Notes: generated by a model from the letters alone, not told the origin. A DNA stretch of 64,000 nt from Roseomonas sp. E05 (GCF_030063475.1 NZ_JASIRT010000017.1:1-64000), one strand, 5' to 3'; positions 27,723 to 38,896 are shown, counted from the first letter of the stretch. Made by a program: numbers and translations.

Positions 27723-28100
27723 TTACTTCGTCACCTTCTTCTTGCCGGCGATCGCCACGGCCTTACCCTTGCGGGTGCGGGCATTGGTGTGGGTGCGCTG
27801 GCCACGAACGGGCAGGCCCTTCCGGTGACGCAGGCCGCGGTAGCAGGCCATGTCCATCAGGCGCTTGATGTTCATCGCGTTCTCGCGGCGCAGGTCGCCC
27901 TCGACCCGGTACTCGCGGTCGATCAGCTCGCGGATCTTGAGGACTTCCTCATCCGTCAGCTGGTTGACGCGGCGGTCCTCGGGGATGCCGAGCTGCTCGC
28001 AGATGTCCTTCGCGTTCGACGGACCGATGCCGTAGATGTAGCGAAGCGAGATCAGGACGCGCTTGTTGGTTGGAATGTTCACGCCTGCAATGCGTGCCAT
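27723..28100 (-). CDS. rpsM: 30S ribosomal protein S13
   Basis: A head protein of the small subunit that bridges to L5. It is 125 aa. [20 protein letters not shown] and [19 protein letters not shown] form the N-terminal helix-two-turn-helix region. The basic C-terminal tail contains [20 protein letters not shown]. It is the first gene of the alpha operon; a promoter-like sequence lies about 145 bases upstream. Confidence 0.98.
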   Translation of the reverse strand: MARIAGVNIPTNKRVLISLRYIYGIGPSNAKDICEQLGIPEDRRVNQLTDEEVLKIRELIDREYRVEGDLRRENAMNIKRLMDMACYRGLRHRKGLPVRGQRTHTNARTRKGKAVAIAGKKKVTK

Positions 28101-28243
28101 TGATACCTGCTCCCGGGGCCATCCGGCCCCCGTTCGTGCCGGCAGGGGTGCCGGTGAAGGTGATCGGCGCTACCCGGCCCGAAGTCAGCCAGGCGCAGCC
28201 ATCGTCACGGCCGGGGCGAACCCCCGCCGCGCGAGAGGCGCGG

Positions 28244-28272
28244 GTTTAACGAGTTCCGGCAGGGAGAGTCAA
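28244..28272 (-). promoter_or_regulatory. Candidate promoter for rpsM-rpsK-rpoA-rplQ
   Basis: On the minus strand, TTGACT (28267-28272) and TTAAAC (28244-28249) are separated by exactly 17 bases, in the 234-base gap between adk and rpsM. The -35 is identical to that of the rpsL promoter. The -10 is weak. Confidence 0.45.
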
Positions 28273-28304
28273 GGGGCGGGGCGGCCATGCCGGCCCCGCG
28301 CCGG

Positions 28305-28330
28305 AAAGAAGAGCCGCGGCCGGGCCGCGG
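28305..28330 (-). terminator. Possible terminator after adk
   Basis: On the minus strand CCGCGGC, loop CCG and GCCGCGG are followed by CTCTTCTTTCC, a pyrimidine-rich but imperfect U-tract four bases past the adk stop. Together with the promoter-like sequence just downstream it may separate the spc and alpha units. Confidence 0.45.
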
Positions 28331-28334
28331 CGCC

Positions 28335-28982
28335 TCATTTCGCCAGGACGGCCTCGATCTGGCTGGCCACCTCATCCATGCCGGCCATGCCGTCCACGGC
28401 GCTGAGCTTGCCCTGCGCCTGATAATAGGGCAGCAGCGGCGCGGTCTGGCGGTGATAGGCTTCCAGCCGCGCGGCCACCGTCTCGGCCTTGTCGTCGGCG
28501 CGGCGGACGAACTCCGTGCTGCCGCAGGCATCGCAGACGCCGGGCTTGGCCGTCGGCTTGAAGGTGTCGTGATAGCCGGCGCCGCATTTGGCGCAGGTGA
28601 AGCGGCCGGCGATGCGCTCGACCAGCGCATCGTCATCCACCTGCAGCTCGATCACGTGATCGAGCTGCAGTCCCTTCTCCCGCAGCATCCGGTCCAGCGC
28701 TTCCGCCTGCGGCGTGGTGCGGGGAAAGCCGTCCAGGATGAAGCCCTTGGCGCAGTCGGGCTGCGAGACCCGCTTGGCCAGCATCGTGGTGATGATGTCA
28801 TCGGGGACCAGCGCCCCCTGCTCCATGATCGCCTTCGCCTGCCGGCCGATCTCGCTGCCGCTCTTCACCTCGGCGCGCAGCATATCCCCGGTGGAAATCT
28901 GCGCGATCCCATGCCGCTCCTCCAGACGCTTGGCCTGGGTGCCCTTGCCGGCCCCTGGGGGCCCCAGCAAAATCAGGTTCAT
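28335..28982 (-). CDS. adk: Adenylate kinase
   Basis: Converts AMP + ATP to 2 ADP in the cytoplasm. It is 215 aa from the ATG at 28982 ([20 protein letters not shown]), where the P-loop starts at residue 7; an upstream ATG would place extra residues before the core beta strand. The LID domain carries a Cys4 zinc-type motif (CAKCG...CDACG) at about residues 130-155. [16 protein letters not shown] is the conserved AMP-binding block. It follows secY in the spc operon as in many bacteria. Confidence 0.97.
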   Translation of the reverse strand: MNLILLGPPGAGKGTQAKRLEERHGIAQISTGDMLRAEVKSGSEIGRQAKAIMEQGALVPDDIITTMLAKRVSQPDCAKGFILDGFPRTTPQAEALDRMLREKGLQLDHVIELQVDDDALVERIAGRFTCAKCGAGYHDTFKPTAKPGVCDACGSTEFVRRADDKAETVAARLEAYHRQTAPLLPYYQAQGKLSAVDGMAGMDEVASQIEAVLAK

Positions 28983-29022
28983 CGCGGCGTTCCCACCTTC
29001 CTGCACGTCGTTGCGTCGTTCC

Positions 29023-30381
29023 TCACCGCAGCCGCGGTGCGCCGCGGCCGCCCAGGCGGGCCTTGCGGATCAGTCCCTCGTACTGGTGCGCGAACAGGTG
29101 CGACTGCACCTGGGCCACCGTATCCATGGTGACCGAAACAATGATCAGAAGGGAAGTGCCCCCGAAATAGAAGGGCACGCCATACTGGCTGATCAGGATC
29201 TCGGGCAGCAGGCAGACGATGCAGAGATAGACGGCGCCGACCCCGGTCAGGCGGGTCAGCACCCGGTCGAGGTAGTCCGAGGTGGCCTGGCCAGGGCGGA
29301 TGCCGGGCACGAAGCCACCATGCTTCTTCAGGTTGTCCGCCGTCTCGGCCGGATTGAACACCACGGCGGTGTAGAAGAAGGCAAAGAAGATGATCAGCGC
29401 CACGTAGAGCGCCATGTAGAGCGGCTGACCATGCGCCAGCGCCGCGCTGATACGGCTGACCCAGCCGTCATCGGCCTGGCCACCGGCGAATCCGGCAAAG
29501 GTGGCGGGCAGCAGCAGCAGCGAGGAGGCGAAGATCGGCGGAATGACGCCGGCGGTGTTCAGCTTGAGCGGCAGATGGGTGCTCTCGCCCCCGAACATCC
29601 GATTGCCGACCTGCCGCTTCGGGTACTGGATGGGGATGCGCCGCTGGGCGCGCTCCATGAAGACCACGAAGGCGATGACCGCCAGCGCGATCAGCAGGAA
29701 GGCCAGAATGAAGACGGTGGAGAGCGCGCCGGTGCGGCCCAACTCCAGCGTGGCCACCAGAGCCGAGGGCACATTGGCCACGATGCCGGCGAAGATGATC
29801 AGGCTGATGCCGTTGCCGACGCCCCGCGCCGTGATCTGCTCGCCCAGCCACATCAGGAAGAGCGTGCCGCCGACCAGGGTGGCGACGCAGGAGACGCGGA
29901 AGAACAGCCCTGCATTGTAGACCGCCGGGCCGAAGCTGCCCTGCATCCCCTCCAGCCCGATGGCGATGCCATAGGCCTGGAAGATGGCGATCAGCACCGT
30001 CAGGTAGCGGGTGTACTGGTTGAGCTTCTTGCGCCCCGACTCGCCCTCCTTCTTGAGGGCCTCCAGGGTCGGCAAGGCCGAGGACATCAGCTGGATGATG
30101 ATGCTGGCCGAGATGTAAGGCATGATGTTGAGCGCGAAGACCGTCATGCGGCCCAGCGCGCCCCCCGTGAACATGTCGAACATGCCCAGGATGCCGCTGC
30201 CATGCTGGCGCAGGATCTCGGCCATCACGCCCGCGTCCACGCCCGGGACGGGAATGTAGGTGCCGATTCGATAGACGATCAGCGCGGCCAGCGTGAACCA
30301 GATGCGCTTCTTGAGCTCGGTGGCCTTGGACAGCACGCCGAGATTGAGGTTGGCCGCGAGCTGTTCGGCGGCGGACGCCAT
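29023..30381 (-). CDS. secY: Preprotein translocase subunit SecY
   Basis: The channel of the Sec translocon in the inner membrane, 452 aa with ten predicted membrane segments. [20 protein letters not shown] is the first segment, and [16 protein letters not shown] is the plug-adjacent region. [18 protein letters not shown] and [13 protein letters not shown]-type loops occur mid-protein (the text here reads [16 protein letters not shown]). [20 protein letters not shown] is near the C-terminus. It works with SecE, encoded at 58.8 kb in this window. Confidence 0.97.
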   Translation of the reverse strand: MASAAEQLAANLNLGVLSKATELKKRIWFTLAALIVYRIGTYIPVPGVDAGVMAEILRQHGSGILGMFDMFTGGALGRMTVFALNIMPYISASIIIQLMSSALPTLEALKKEGESGRKKLNQYTRYLTVLIAIFQAYGIAIGLEGMQGSFGPAVYNAGLFFRVSCVATLVGGTLFLMWLGEQITARGVGNGISLIIFAGIVANVPSALVATLELGRTGALSTVFILAFLLIALAVIAFVVFMERAQRRIPIQYPKRQVGNRMFGGESTHLPLKLNTAGVIPPIFASSLLLLPATFAGFAGGQADDGWVSRISAALAHGQPLYMALYVALIIFFAFFYTAVVFNPAETADNLKKHGGFVPGIRPGQATSDYLDRVLTRLTGVGAVYLCIVCLLPEILISQYGVPFYFGGTSLLIIVSVTMDTVAQVQSHLFAHQYEGLIRKARLGGRGAPRLR

Positions 30382-30502
30382 GATTTCGCCCCTCGATGTC
30401 CGATGGGCAACATGACTGCGGCGCCGGGGGGCTGTCCCGCGGCGCCGCTGCCTTGCCCTGATGCTGCATCACCTAGCCCCCCGGAGGTCGGGGGCGCAAG
30501 GC

Positions 30503-30994
30503 TTACGCCGCGGGTGCTTCTTCCTTCGCGGGGGTCAGCACCGTGACGGTGCCGCCGGCCGCCTGGACCGCGGCGACCGCCGCGGCCGAGGCGCCGGAGA
30601 CGGTGATGTTCACCGCCCGCTTGATCTCGCCGCGCGCCAGCAGGCGCACGCCGGCGATCTTCGCCCCGGTACGGACCAGCCCGGCCGCCTCGAGCGCCGC
30701 CTCGTCGATCGCCTGGCCTTCCGGCAGGCGGCCCGACTCGATGGCCGCATCAAGGGTGTTCAGGTTGATCGGCGCGTATTCCTTGCGGAACAGGTTGACG
30801 AAGCCACGCTTCGGCAGGCGCCGGTAGATCGGGAGCTGGCCGCCCTCGAACCCGTTCAGCGACACGCCGGTACGCGCCTTCTGGCCCTTCACGCCGCGAC
30901 CGCCGGTCTTGCCCTTGCCGGAGCCGATACCGCGGCCGATGCGCTTGAACTTCTTCCGCGCGCCCTCGTTGTCGCGCAGCTCGTTCAGCTTCAT
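30503..30994 (-). CDS. rplO: 50S ribosomal protein L15
   Basis: A late-assembly large-subunit protein, 163 aa. [20 protein letters not shown] and [20 protein letters not shown] form the extended Gly/Lys-rich N-terminus. [18 protein letters not shown] is the signature. The C-terminus ends in an Ala/Glu-rich tail. It starts two bases from the rpmD stop. Confidence 0.97.
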   Translation of the reverse strand: MKLNELRDNEGARKKFKRIGRGIGSGKGKTGGRGVKGQKARTGVSLNGFEGGQLPIYRRLPKRGFVNLFRKEYAPINLNTLDAAIESGRLPEGQAIDEAALEAAGLVRTGAKIAGVRLLARGEIKRAVNITVSGASAAAVAAVQAAGGTVTVLTPAKEEAPAA

Positions 30995-30995
30995 G

Positions 30996-31211
30996 TCACT
31001 TCTCCGTGGTCTCGCCCACCTGGATCAGGTGCGCGACCTTGCGGATCATGCCGCGCACGGCCGGAGTGTCCTCCAGCTCGCGCGTGCGGCGGATCTTGTT
31101 GAGCCCGAGCCCGATCAGCGTCTCGCGCTGGCCGGGCTTGCGGCCGATGGGGGACGCGATCTGCGTCACCCGCACCGTCTTCTTCGCCCCAGAGGACTGA
31201 TTCTCAGACAC
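30996..31211 (-). CDS. rpmD: 50S ribosomal protein L30
   Basis: A small large-subunit protein, 71 aa from the GTG at 31211 ([20 protein letters not shown]). The GTG overlaps the rpsE stop by eight bases, which favours it over longer upstream starts. [20 protein letters not shown] and [14 protein letters not shown] are the L30 core. Confidence 0.95.
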   Translation of the reverse strand: MSENQSSGAKKTVRVTQIASPIGRKPGQRETLIGLGLNKIRRTRELEDTPAVRGMIRKVAHLIQVGETTEK

Positions 31212-31815
31212 TGGCCACCGCCTCCTGCGCCGGCTCGGCATCCTTGCGGGGGCCGAGCAGGTCCGAGACCTTCTTGCCACGGCGGGACGCCACGGCGCGC
31301 GGGCTGGTGCAACGCGTCAGCGCCGCAAAGGTCGCCTTGACCATGTTGTGCGGGTTCGTCGTGCCGGTGCACTTGGCGACCACGTCGCCGATGCCCAGCG
31401 TCTCGAACACCGCGCGCATCGGGCCGCCGGCGATGATGCCGGTGCCCGCCGGCGCGGCGCGCAGGATCACGCGGCCGGCGCCGAATTCGCCGATCACGTC
31501 ATGGTGCAGGGTGCGACCCTCGCGCATCGGCACACGGATCATGGTCCGCTTGGCGCGCTCGGTCGCCTTGCGGATCGCCTCCGGCACCTCGCGCGCCTTG
31601 CCGGCGCCCCAGCCAACCCGGCCCTTCTCATCGCCCACGACGACCAGCGCGGCGAAGGAGAAACGACGGCCACCCTTCACCACCTTGGCCACGCGGTTGA
31701 TGGTGACCAGCTTGTCCTTCAGCTCGTCGCCCTGCTCGCGCTCATTGTTGCGATCGGGGCCGCGGCCGCGACGATCGCGGTCACCGCCGCCGCCGCTCCT
31801 CGGTTCACGTGCCAT
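31204..31815 (-). CDS. rpsE: 30S ribosomal protein S5
   Basis: A small-subunit protein involved in translational accuracy and helicase activity at the mRNA entry. It is 203 aa. A Gly/Arg-rich N-terminal extension of about 30 residues ([20 protein letters not shown]) precedes the dsRBD-like domain ([20 protein letters not shown]). The C-terminal domain contains [20 protein letters not shown] and [16 protein letters not shown]. The extension is typical of high-GC Alphaproteobacteria. Confidence 0.97.
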   Translation of the reverse strand: MAREPRSGGGGDRDRRGRGPDRNNEREQGDELKDKLVTINRVAKVVKGGRRFSFAALVVVGDEKGRVGWGAGKAREVPEAIRKATERAKRTMIRVPMREGRTLHHDVIGEFGAGRVILRAAPAGTGIIAGGPMRAVFETLGIGDVVAKCTGTTNPHNMVKATFAALTRCTSPRAVASRRGKKVSDLLGPRKDAEPAQEAVASV

Positions 31816-31827
31816 ATTCTGTGCTCC

Positions 31828-32190
31828 TTAGAACGACAGCCCGCCCTCGCGGGCGCCGTCCGCCAGGGCTTTCACCCGGCCGTGATACAGGTAGGGCCCA
31901 CGGTCGAACACGACCTCGGTCACGCCCGCCGCCTTGGCCCGCTCGGCCAGCAGCTTGCCGACCAGGGTGGCGGCGTCCTTGTCGGCGCCGGTGCGCAGGC
32001 TTTCGCGCTGCGCCTTCTCCAGCGTGGACGCCGCAGCCAGGGTGCGCCCGGCCTTGTCGTCGATGACCTGGGCATAGATGTGCTTGCCCGAGCGGAAGAC
32101 CGAAAGACGGGGCCGACCACCGCTCTTGAGCCGGAGCTGGAAGCGCAGACGGGCGCGCCGCCGCTCCTGCAGATTGAGCTTGTTCGCCAT
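31828..32190 (-). CDS. rplR: 50S ribosomal protein L18
   Basis: A 5S rRNA-binding protein, 120 aa. [20 protein letters not shown] and [20 protein letters not shown] are at the N-terminus; [20 protein letters not shown] and ARE/GGLSF form the conserved end. It starts one base from the rplF stop. Confidence 0.97.
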   Translation of the reverse strand: MANKLNLQERRRARLRFQLRLKSGGRPRLSVFRSGKHIYAQVIDDKAGRTLAAASTLEKAQRESLRTGADKDAATLVGKLLAERAKAAGVTEVVFDRGPYLYHGRVKALADGAREGGLSF

Positions 32191-32191
32191 C

Positions 32192-32728
32192 TTACTTCTT
32201 CTTCCCCTCCTTCCGGAGGATCACCTCGTCCGCGTAACGCACGCCCTTGCCCTTGTAGGGCTCGGGGCCGCGGAAGCCGCGGATCTCGGCAGCCACCTGA
32301 CCGACCACCTGCTTGTTCACGCCCTCGACGCGGATGGCGGTCGGGCGCTCGGTGGTGATCTTGATGCCTTCCGGGATCGGATAGCGGATCTCGTGGCTGT
32401 AGCCGAGGTTCAGCACCAGTTCCTTGCCCTGGACCGCAGCGCGGTAACCCGTGCCGGTGATCTCCATGGACTTGGAGAAGCCGGTGGAGACGCCAGTGAC
32501 CATGCCGTTGATCAGGCTGCGGGTGGTGCCCCACAGCGTGCGGGAACGGCGGTCGGAGCCGAGCGGCTTCACCGTGACCTGGTTGTCCTCGACGCTGACC
32601 GAGACGGCGTCCGTGACCACGGGCATGGACAGCTCGCCGAGCTTGCCCTTTGCCGAGACCACACCGTCCTTCAGCGCAACCGTCACGCCCGCAGGAACGG
32701 GGACGGGATACTTGCCGACGCGCGACAT
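32192..32728 (-). CDS. rplF: 50S ribosomal protein L6
   Basis: A large-subunit protein at the factor-binding site, 178 aa from the ATG at 32728 ([20 protein letters not shown]), which follows GGGAGGGAG. An upstream in-frame ATG at 32776 falls inside rpsH. Two repeated L6 domains are visible; [20 protein letters not shown] lies in the middle and the C-terminus has [18 protein letters not shown]. Confidence 0.97.
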   Translation of the reverse strand: MSRVGKYPVPVPAGVTVALKDGVVSAKGKLGELSMPVVTDAVSVSVEDNQVTVKPLGSDRRSRTLWGTTRSLINGMVTGVSTGFSKSMEITGTGYRAAVQGKELVLNLGYSHEIRYPIPEGIKITTERPTAIRVEGVNKQVVGQVAAEIRGFRGPEPYKGKGVRYADEVILRKEGKKK

Positions 32729-32741
32729 GCCTCTCCCTCCC

Positions 32742-33140
32742 TCAGAACACGCGGCAGAGGACCTCGCCGCCGACATTGGCAGCGCGGGCCTCGTTGTCGC
32801 TCATCACGCCACGCGGCGTGGAGAGAATGGAAATGCCGAGTCCGTTGTAGAACTTCGGCAGCTCGCGGATCTTGGAGTAGACGCGCCGGCCAGGCTTGGA
32901 GACACGCATGATCTCCTTGATGGCCGGCTCGCCCTCGGAATACTTCAGCTCGATATCGAGCATGCTGATGCCCGGGCGGACCTGCTCGGAGCGCCAGGCG
33001 CGGATGTAGCCCTCGCGCTTCAGCACCTCCAGCACATCGGCGCGGAGGCGGCTGGCGGGTGAGGTGCAGCGGGACTGACGGGCGCGATGCGCATTACGGA
33101 TGCGCGTCAGCATATCGCCCAGCGGATCGGACAGCGACAT
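32742..33140 (-). CDS. rpsH: 30S ribosomal protein S8
   Basis: A primary 16S rRNA central-domain binder, and the spc-operon translational repressor in E. coli. It is 132 aa. [20 protein letters not shown] is the N-terminus and [20 protein letters not shown] the diagnostic C-terminal block. Confidence 0.97.
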   Translation of the reverse strand: MSLSDPLGDMLTRIRNAHRARQSRCTSPASRLRADVLEVLKREGYIRAWRSEQVRPGISMLDIELKYSEGEPAIKEIMRVSKPGRRVYSKIRELPKFYNGLGISILSTPRGVMSDNEARAANVGGEVLCRVF

Positions 33141-33149
33141 GCGGCCCCC

Positions 33150-33455
33150 TTACCAGCTCGCCTTAACAAGACCCGGGATCTGGCCGCTCGAGGCCAGATC
33201 GCGGAGCATGTTACGGCTCAGCTTGAACTTACGGTAATTGCCGCGCGGGCGGCCGGTCAGCTCGCAGCGCAGGCGAACCCGCACCCTGGCGCCATTGCGC
33301 GGCAGCTCAGCCAGCTTCAGCGTCGCCTCGAAGCGCTCCTCAACGGGGAGCTCGCGGTTCATCACCACGTCCTTCAGGGCGGCGCGCTTGGCAGCATGCA
33401 GCTTCGAGAGGCGCGCGCGGCGCTGGTTCTTCTCGACAGCCGAGGTCTTGGCCAT
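33150..33455 (-). CDS. rpsN: 30S ribosomal protein S14
   Basis: A 101-aa long-form S14 of the head domain. [20 protein letters not shown] is the N-terminus and [20 protein letters not shown] the signature. Only one cysteine is present, so this is the zinc-independent form. No paralogue is visible in the window. Confidence 0.97.
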   Translation of the reverse strand: MAKTSAVEKNQRRARLSKLHAAKRAALKDVVMNRELPVEERFEATLKLAELPRNGARVRVRLRCELTGRPRGNYRKFKLSRNMLRDLASSGQIPGLVKASW

Positions 33456-33507
33456 GCGGTCTAAATCCTCCGGAACCTGCCCGATCCAACGGGCGGTTTT
33501 CCAAACA

Positions 33508-34068
33508 TCAGGTGGCGAAGGGGATGTCGAAACCCTTCAAAAGGGCCTTGGCTTCCTTGTCCGTCTTCGCCGTCGTGACGAACACGATGTCCATGCCGCG
33601 AACCGCGTCCACCTTGTCGTAGCTGATCTCGGGGAACACGATCTGCTCCTTCAGGCCCAGGGCGAAGTTCCCCCGGCCGTCGAAGCCTTTATTGCCCGGC
33701 AGGCCGCGGAAGTCACGCATGCGCGGCAGCGCGATCGTCACCAGGCGATCGAGAAACTCGTACATCCGGGCACGCCGCAGCGTCACCTTGCAGCCGATCG
33801 CCTGACCCTCGCGGATCTTGAAGCCGGCGATCGCCTTCTTGGCCAGCGTCTTCACCGGCTTCTGGCCGGCGATGACAGCGAGGTCGGCCACGGCGGCGTC
33901 CAGCTTCTTCTGGTCGCCCGCGGCTTCGCCCACGCCCATGTTGATGACGATCTTGGAGAGCTTCGGAACCTCCATCGGGTTCGCGTAGCCGAACTCCTCG
34001 ACCAGTCGCTTGCGCACCGCCTCAGCATAATGCTGCTGCAGGCGCGGCAGTTCCTTCGCCTCGCTCAT
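33508..34068 (-). CDS. rplE: 50S ribosomal protein L5
   Basis: A 5S rRNA- and P-site tRNA-contacting protein, 186 aa. [40 protein letters not shown] and [20 protein letters not shown] are diagnostic; [18 protein letters not shown] is the end. Its ATG overlaps the rplX stop (ATGA), giving coupled translation. Confidence 0.98.
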   Translation of the reverse strand: MSEAKELPRLQQHYAEAVRKRLVEEFGYANPMEVPKLSKIVINMGVGEAAGDQKKLDAAVADLAVIAGQKPVKTLAKKAIAGFKIREGQAIGCKVTLRRARMYEFLDRLVTIALPRMRDFRGLPGNKGFDGRGNFALGLKEQIVFPEISYDKVDAVRGMDIVFVTTAKTDKEAKALLKGFDIPFAT

Positions 34069-34385
34069 GCGTCGATCACCTCGCCCGAGGCCTTGGCCAC
34101 TCGGACCTTCTTGCCGTCCTCAAGCACCTTGAAGCCGACGCGGGTCGGCTTGTCCGACTTCGGGTCGATCAGCGCCAGGTTGGAGAGGTGGATCGGCGCC
34201 TCCTTCTCCACGATGCCGCCCTGCTGACCCATGCCGCGGGGCTTCATGTGGCGCTTCACCACATTGGCGCCCTGCACCACCGCACGCCCGTCCTCAGGCA
34301 GCACGCGCAGCACCTCGCCACGCTTGCCCTTGTCCTTGCCCGTCAGGATCTGGACGCGATCGCCCTTCTTGATCTTCGCGGCCAT
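34065..34385 (-). CDS. rplX: 50S ribosomal protein L24
   Basis: An assembly-initiator protein with a KOW domain, 106 aa from the ATG at 34385 ([20 protein letters not shown]). [40 protein letters not shown] and [20 protein letters not shown] follow. Longer in-frame upstream sequence overlaps rplN and was rejected. Confidence 0.97.
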   Translation of the reverse strand: MAAKIKKGDRVQILTGKDKGKRGEVLRVLPEDGRAVVQGANVVKRHMKPRGMGQQGGIVEKEAPIHLSNLALIDPKSDKPTRVGFKVLEDGKKVRVAKASGEVIDA

Positions 34386-34387
34386 GG

Positions 34388-34756
34388 TTACAGGACCTCC
34401 GGCGCCAGCGAGATGATCTTCATGAACTTCCGCGCGCGCAGCTCGCGCACGACGGGGCCGAAGATGCGGGTGCCGATCGGCTCGTTCTGCTTGTTGATCA
34501 GAACGGCCGCGTTGCGGTCGAAGCGGATGGCGGTGCCGTCCGGCCGGCGCACGGAATAGGCGGTGCGCACGATTACGGCGCGCTGCACGTCGCCCTTCTT
34601 CACCTTGCCGCGGGGAATCGCTTCCTTCACGGACACCACGATGATGTCGCCCACCGAGGCGGTGCGACGCTTCGAGCCGCCCAGCACCTTGATGCACTGG
34701 ACGCGGCGCGCGCCCGAGTTGTCGGCGACGTCGAGGTTGGACTCAACGATAATCAT
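34388..34756 (-). CDS. rplN: 50S ribosomal protein L14
   Basis: A subunit-interface protein of 122 aa, highly conserved. [40 protein letters not shown] and the C-terminal [15 protein letters not shown] are clear. Confidence 0.98.
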   Translation of the reverse strand: MIIVESNLDVADNSGARRVQCIKVLGGSKRRTASVGDIIVVSVKEAIPRGKVKKGDVQRAVIVRTAYSVRRPDGTAIRFDRNAAVLINKQNEPIGTRIFGPVVRELRARKFMKIISLAPEVL

Positions 34757-34769
34757 CGGTCAGTCGTCC

Positions 34770-35063
34770 TCAGGCCTGCGCGACAGCCGCGGCAGCGCCC
34801 GCGCTGAAGCCCGGGGTGACGACCGCCTCACCATTGCGCTCGACAACCAGCCAGGTCTTCCGCTTGCTGATCGGGCGGCACTCCTCGATCGCCACGACGT
34901 CGCCTTCCTTGCACAGGTTGGCATCGTCATGCGCGGCGTACTTCTTCGAGCGCCGGATGAACTTCTTGTAGAGCGGATGCATCACGCGACGCTCGACAAG
35001 CACCGTCACGGTCTTGTCCATCTTGTCGCTGACGACCCGCCCGGTGAGGACGCGCTTCGGCAT
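34770..35063 (-). CDS. rpsQ: 30S ribosomal protein S17
   Basis: A primary 16S binder with an OB fold, 97 aa. [20 protein letters not shown] and [20 protein letters not shown] are diagnostic. An Ala-rich tail ([12 protein letters not shown]) extends it about ten residues past the usual end, a common feature in Acetobacteraceae. Confidence 0.97.
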   Translation of the reverse strand: MPKRVLTGRVVSDKMDKTVTVLVERRVMHPLYKKFIRRSKKYAAHDDANLCKEGDVVAIEECRPISKRKTWLVVERNGEAVVTPGFSAGAAAAVAQA

Positions 35064-35080
35064 AGCCGGGGTCTCCTCAA

Positions 35081-35287
35081 TCAGGCCTTGGCGGCCGAGC
35101 GGGACTGCTCGGCCAGCACCGTCTTAACACGGGCAATGTCGCGGCGCACCACCTTGATGCGGGAAACCGCCTCAAGCTGGCCCGTCGCGCGCTGGAAGCG
35201 CAGGTTGAACTGCTCCTTGCGGAGGTCCAGCAGCATCACCTTCAGCTCGTCCGGGGTCTTGGCCCGGACATCCACGATCTTCGTCAT
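35081..35287 (-). CDS. rpmC: 50S ribosomal protein L29
   Basis: A small helical protein at the polypeptide exit, 68 aa. [40 protein letters not shown] and [15 protein letters not shown] give the L29 pattern. It starts close to the rplP stop. Confidence 0.96.
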   Translation of the reverse strand: MTKIVDVRAKTPDELKVMLLDLRKEQFNLRFQRATGQLEAVSRIKVVRRDIARVKTVLAEQSRSAAKA

Positions 35288-35291
35288 CGGC

Positions 35292-35714
35292 TCAGGCCTC
35301 CGCCGCGCCCAGACGGGTCACGAACTTGGTCTTGATCGGCAGCTTGGCCGCCCCGAGGGTCAGCGCCTCGCGCGCCGTCTCGGGCGTCACGCCGTCGATC
35401 TCGAACATCATGCGGCCCGGCTTCACGCGGGCCACCCAGTACTCGGGCGCGCCCTTGCCGGAGCCCATGCGGACTTCGGCCGGCTTGGTCGAGACCGGGA
35501 CGTCCGGGAAGATGCGGATCCACACCCGGCCCTGACGCTTCATGGCGCGGGTGATGGCGCGGCGCGCAGCCTCGATCTGCCGGGCGGTGACGCGCTCCGG
35601 CTCCAGCGCCTTCAGGCCGAAGCCGCCGAAGGACAGCGAGAAGCCGCCCTTCGCCACGCCCTTGATCCGACCCTTGTGCGCCTTACGGAACTTCGTGCGC
35701 TTGGGACTCAGCAT
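35292..35714 (-). CDS. rplP: 50S ribosomal protein L16
   Basis: A protein near the A-site tRNA elbow, 140 aa. [40 protein letters not shown] and [20 protein letters not shown] are invariant elements. Confidence 0.98.
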   Translation of the reverse strand: MLSPKRTKFRKAHKGRIKGVAKGGFSLSFGGFGLKALEPERVTARQIEAARRAITRAMKRQGRVWIRIFPDVPVSTKPAEVRMGSGKGAPEYWVARVKPGRMMFEIDGVTPETAREALTLGAAKLPIKTKFVTRLGAAEA

Positions 35715-35726
35715 TTCCTATACCCC

Positions 35727-36404
35727 TCAGCGCTGCGGCGCCTGCTCCGCAGCGCGCTTGTCCTGCGCCAGCGGATCATGAGCCAGGATCTCGCCCTTGA
35801 AGATCCACACCTTGACACCGCAGGTGCCATAGGTGGTCTTCGCGGTCGCCGTGCCATAGTCGATATCGGCGCGCAGCGTGTGCAGCGGCACCCGCCCCTC
35901 GCGATACCACTCCATCCGGGCGATCTCGGCACCGCCGAGGCGGCCGCCGCAATTGATCCGGATGCCGCCGGCGCCAAGGCGCATGGCGGACTGCACCGCG
36001 CGCTTCATCGCCCGGCGGAAGGCCACGCGGCGCTCCAGCTGCTGGGCGATGCTCTCCGCCACCAGCTGCGCCTCGATCTCCGGCTTGCGGATCTCGACGA
36101 TGTTCAGCGCCACCTCGGCTCCGGCGAGCTTCGCCAGGTCCTTGCGCAGCACCTCGATGTCGGCGCCCTTCTTGCCGATCACGACGCCCGGACGGGCGGC
36201 GTGGATCGTCACGCGGGGCTTCTTCGCCGGACGCTCGATGATCACCTTCGAGACGCCCGCACCCTTCAGGCGGTCCTTCAGGGTCTTGCGCAGCTTGAGG
36301 TCATCATGCAGCAGCCGGGAATAGTCCTCGCCGGCGAACCAGCGGGAGTCCCAGGTGCGGTTGATGCCGAGCCGCAGCCCGATCGGATTGACTTTGTGGC
36401 CCAT
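35727..36404 (-). CDS. rpsC: 30S ribosomal protein S3
   Basis: An mRNA-entry protein, 225 aa from the ATG at 36404 ([20 protein letters not shown]); upstream in-frame residues lie within rplV. The KH domain has [20 protein letters not shown] (GxxG loop) near residue 65. The C-terminal domain includes [20 protein letters not shown] and [20 protein letters not shown]. Confidence 0.98.
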   Translation of the reverse strand: MGHKVNPIGLRLGINRTWDSRWFAGEDYSRLLHDDLKLRKTLKDRLKGAGVSKVIIERPAKKPRVTIHAARPGVVIGKKGADIEVLRKDLAKLAGAEVALNIVEIRKPEIEAQLVAESIAQQLERRVAFRRAMKRAVQSAMRLGAGGIRINCGGRLGGAEIARMEWYREGRVPLHTLRADIDYGTATAKTTYGTCGVKVWIFKGEILAHDPLAQDKRAAEQAPQR

Positions 36405-36405
36405 G

Positions 36406-36810
36406 TTACGCGGCCTCCTGCTGTGCCGGCTCGGCTTCCGCCTGCTGCTCGGCAACCGTGATCGACAGGTGGCTGAACCACTTCTCGACCCGCGCCGCCT
36501 TGCCGCGGCCGCGCGCATGGAAGCGCTTCATCACGATGGCGCGGCCCACTTCCACCCGCTCGACGACCAGGCGGTCGACATCGAGCTGGTGGTTGTTCTC
36601 CGCGTTCGCGATGGCGCTCTCCAGCGTCGCCTTCACGGTCTGGGCGATCCGGCGCTTGGAGAAGGTCAGGATCGCGACCGCGTCCTGCGCCTTCTTGCCA
36701 CGGATCAGGCCGGCGGCCAGGTTCAGCTTGCGCGGCGACACCCGGATGTTCCGGGTGACGGCCTGCGCCGCGGTCTCGGCGAGCGTGCGCTCGTGCTTCG
36801 GCTTGCTCAT
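36406..36810 (-). CDS. rplV: 50S ribosomal protein L22
   Basis: A protein lining the exit tunnel, 134 aa. [40 protein letters not shown] and the tunnel loop [20 protein letters not shown] are intact. The C-terminal Gln/Glu/Ala tail is lineage-specific. One base separates it from rpsC. Confidence 0.97.
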   Translation of the reverse strand: MSKPKHERTLAETAAQAVTRNIRVSPRKLNLAAGLIRGKKAQDAVAILTFSKRRIAQTVKATLESAIANAENNHQLDVDRLVVERVEVGRAIVMKRFHARGRGKAARVEKWFSHLSITVAEQQAEAEPAQQEAA

Positions 36811-36814
36811 CGCA

Positions 36815-37093
36815 TCAGCCTCGCTTCGCCTTCTTGTCCGACGAGTGGCCGGTGAAGGTGCGGGTCGGCGAGAACTCGCCGAACTTGTGCCCCACCATGT
36901 TCTCCGACACCTGCACGGGGATGAACTTCTTCCCGTTGTACACGCCGAAGGTCAGCCCCACGAACTGCGGCAGGATCGTGCTCCGCCGCGACCAGATCTT
37001 GATGACCTCGTTGCGGGTGGAGGCACGCGCCGCTTCCGCCTTGTTCAGCAGGTAACCGTCGACGAACGGGCCCTTCCAGACACTGCGCGACAT
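36815..37093 (-). CDS. rpsS: 30S ribosomal protein S19
   Basis: A head protein of 92 aa that binds with S13. [40 protein letters not shown] and [20 protein letters not shown] form the complete family pattern. Confidence 0.98.
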   Translation of the reverse strand: MSRSVWKGPFVDGYLLNKAEAARASTRNEVIKIWSRRSTILPQFVGLTFGVYNGKKFIPVQVSENMVGHKFGEFSPTRTFTGHSSDKKAKRG

Positions 37094-37098
37094 CGCGG

Positions 37099-37932
37099 TC
37101 AGCCCTTCGTCACGTTGCGGCGACGGACGATCAGCTTGTCCGTGCGCTTGTTGGTGCGGGTCTTGTAACCCTTGGTCGGCTTGCCCCAGGGAGTGACCGG
37201 GTGACGACCGCCCGAGGTCCGGCCCTCACCACCACCATGCGGGTGATCGACCGGGTTCATCACGACGCCGCGGTTGTGCGGGCGACGGCCCAGCCAGCGG
37301 CTGCGACCGGCCTTGCCGATCTCCTGGTTCTGGTTGTCCGGGTTGGACACCGCACCGATGGAGGCCATGCACTCGCCACGCACCAGGCGCAGCTCGCCGG
37401 ACATCAGCTTCACCTGCGCATAGCCGGCGTCCTTGCCGACGAGCTGGGCGTAGGTGCCGGCCGAGCGGGCGATCTTGCCGCCAGCACCGGGCTTCATCTC
37501 GATGTTGTGGACGATCGTGCCGACCGGGATCGAGCCGAGCGGCATCGCGTTGCCCGGCTTGATGTCGACGCGCTCACCCGCCACCACCGTGTCACCCACC
37601 TTCAGGCGCTGCGGCGCGAGGATGTAGGCGAGTTCGCCATCCTCGTACTTCAGCAGCGCGATGAAGGCGGTGCGGTTGGGATCGTATTCCAGCCGCTCCA
37701 CGGTGGCCGGCACATCGAACTTCCGCCGCTTGAAATCGACGACGCGGTAGCTCTGCTTGTGTCCGCCGCCCCTGAACCGGACGGTGATGCGACCATGATT
37801 GTTGCGGCCGCCGGAGTGGTTCTTGCCCTCCGTCAGCTGCTTGACCGGCTTGCCCTTGTACAGCTCGGAACGATCAATAAGGATCGTCCCGCGCTGGCTC
37901 GGGGTGACCGGGTTAAAGTGCTTCAGCGCCAT
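37099..37932 (-). CDS. rplB: 50S ribosomal protein L2
   Basis: A peptidyl-transferase-proximal protein, 277 aa from the ATG at 37932 ([20 protein letters not shown]). [20 protein letters not shown] and the conserved [20 protein letters not shown] with the essential His are present. Upstream in-frame residues overlap rplW and were rejected. Confidence 0.98.
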   Translation of the reverse strand: MALKHFNPVTPSQRGTILIDRSELYKGKPVKQLTEGKNHSGGRNNHGRITVRFRGGGHKQSYRVVDFKRRKFDVPATVERLEYDPNRTAFIALLKYEDGELAYILAPQRLKVGDTVVAGERVDIKPGNAMPLGSIPVGTIVHNIEMKPGAGGKIARSAGTYAQLVGKDAGYAQVKLMSGELRLVRGECMASIGAVSNPDNQNQEIGKAGRSRWLGRRPHNRGVVMNPVDHPHGGGEGRTSGGRHPVTPWGKPTKGYKTRTNKRTDKLIVRRRNVTKG

Positions 37933-37936
37933 GGCG

Positions 37937-38269
37937 TTAAGCGAGCCCCGTGGTGAGATCGATGCTCTGGCCTTCGGCCAGGCGCACGATCGCCTTTTTC
38001 CAGTCGGAGCGCTGGCCCTCGCGGCCACGCACCCGCTTGGTCTTGCCCTTGGTCAGGATCGTGTTCACGGCGAGAACCTTCACGCCGAACAGACCCTCCA
38101 CCGAGGCCTTGATCTCCGGCTTCGTGGCAGACAGCGGCACCTTGAAGGTGACCTGGTTCTGCTCGGCGAGGCCGGTGGCCTTCTCGGTGATGACCGGCGC
38201 GAGGATGGTTTGATACATCTTCTCGCGCGAGATCACGATCGCGGGCTTCTTGGTCGCGGTCTCGCTCAT
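37937..38269 (-). CDS. rplW: 50S ribosomal protein L23
   Basis: An exit-tunnel protein that docks SRP and trigger factor, 110 aa. [40 protein letters not shown] and [20 protein letters not shown] are diagnostic. Its ATG overlaps the rplD stop by four bases. Confidence 0.97.
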   Translation of the reverse strand: MSETATKKPAIVISREKMYQTILAPVITEKATGLAEQNQVTFKVPLSATKPEIKASVEGLFGVKVLAVNTILTKGKTKRVRGREGQRSDWKKAIVRLAEGQSIDLTTGLA

Positions 38270-38886
38270 GCCAGCCGCTCCTTCAGAGCCTCGATGGCCT
38301 GGCGTGTCACCGCCAGAACATCATGGTTCAGGATGTCGTAGACGTTCGCACCAAGCGTCGGCAGAACGTTCACGTGCGGGAGATTGCGCACGGCCCGGCC
38401 GAAGCCGTCCTCGACCGTGGCGTCCACCACCAGCGCGCTCTTCCAGCCCAGCGCCTTGACCTTCGAGGCCACAGCGGAGGTCTTGGCCTCGGCGCCCAGC
38501 GCGGCGGTGTCGAGGACGATCAGCTTGCCCTCGGCAGCCTTCTGGCTCAGCGCGCTGATCAGGCCCAGGCGGCGGACCTTCTTGTTCAGCGCGTAGCCAT
38601 GGTCGCGCACGACGGGGCCGTGCACCACACCACCGGTGCGGTACTGCGGCGCGCGGAGCGAGCCCTGGCGCGCGTTGCCGGTGCCCTTCTGCCGATACGG
38701 CTTCTTGGTCGTCCCGGAAACCTCGGCCATCCCCTTCACCTTGTGGGTGCCGGCGCGGCGCTTGGCGAGCTGCCAGTGCACCACGCGCGCCATGACGTCG
38801 GCGCGAGGAGTAGCGGCGAACAGCGCGTCCGGGAGATCGATCTCGCCGGCCTGGCCGTTATCCAGGGTGATGACAGGAACCTGCAT
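38266..38886 (-). CDS. rplD: 50S ribosomal protein L4
   Basis: A tunnel-constriction protein, 206 aa from the ATG at 38886 ([20 protein letters not shown]). The long loop contains [20 protein letters not shown] and [20 protein letters not shown]. In other bacteria L4 represses its own S10 operon. No S10-type leader is visible here because rpsJ follows tuf by only 30 bases. Confidence 0.97.
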   Translation of the reverse strand: MQVPVITLDNGQAGEIDLPDALFAATPRADVMARVVHWQLAKRRAGTHKVKGMAEVSGTTKKPYRQKGTGNARQGSLRAPQYRTGGVVHGPVVRDHGYALNKKVRRLGLISALSQKAAEGKLIVLDTAALGAEAKTSAVASKVKALGWKSALVVDATVEDGFGRAVRNLPHVNVLPTLGANVYDILNHDVLAVTRQAIEALKERLA

Positions 38887-38896
38887 GTCGTTACCC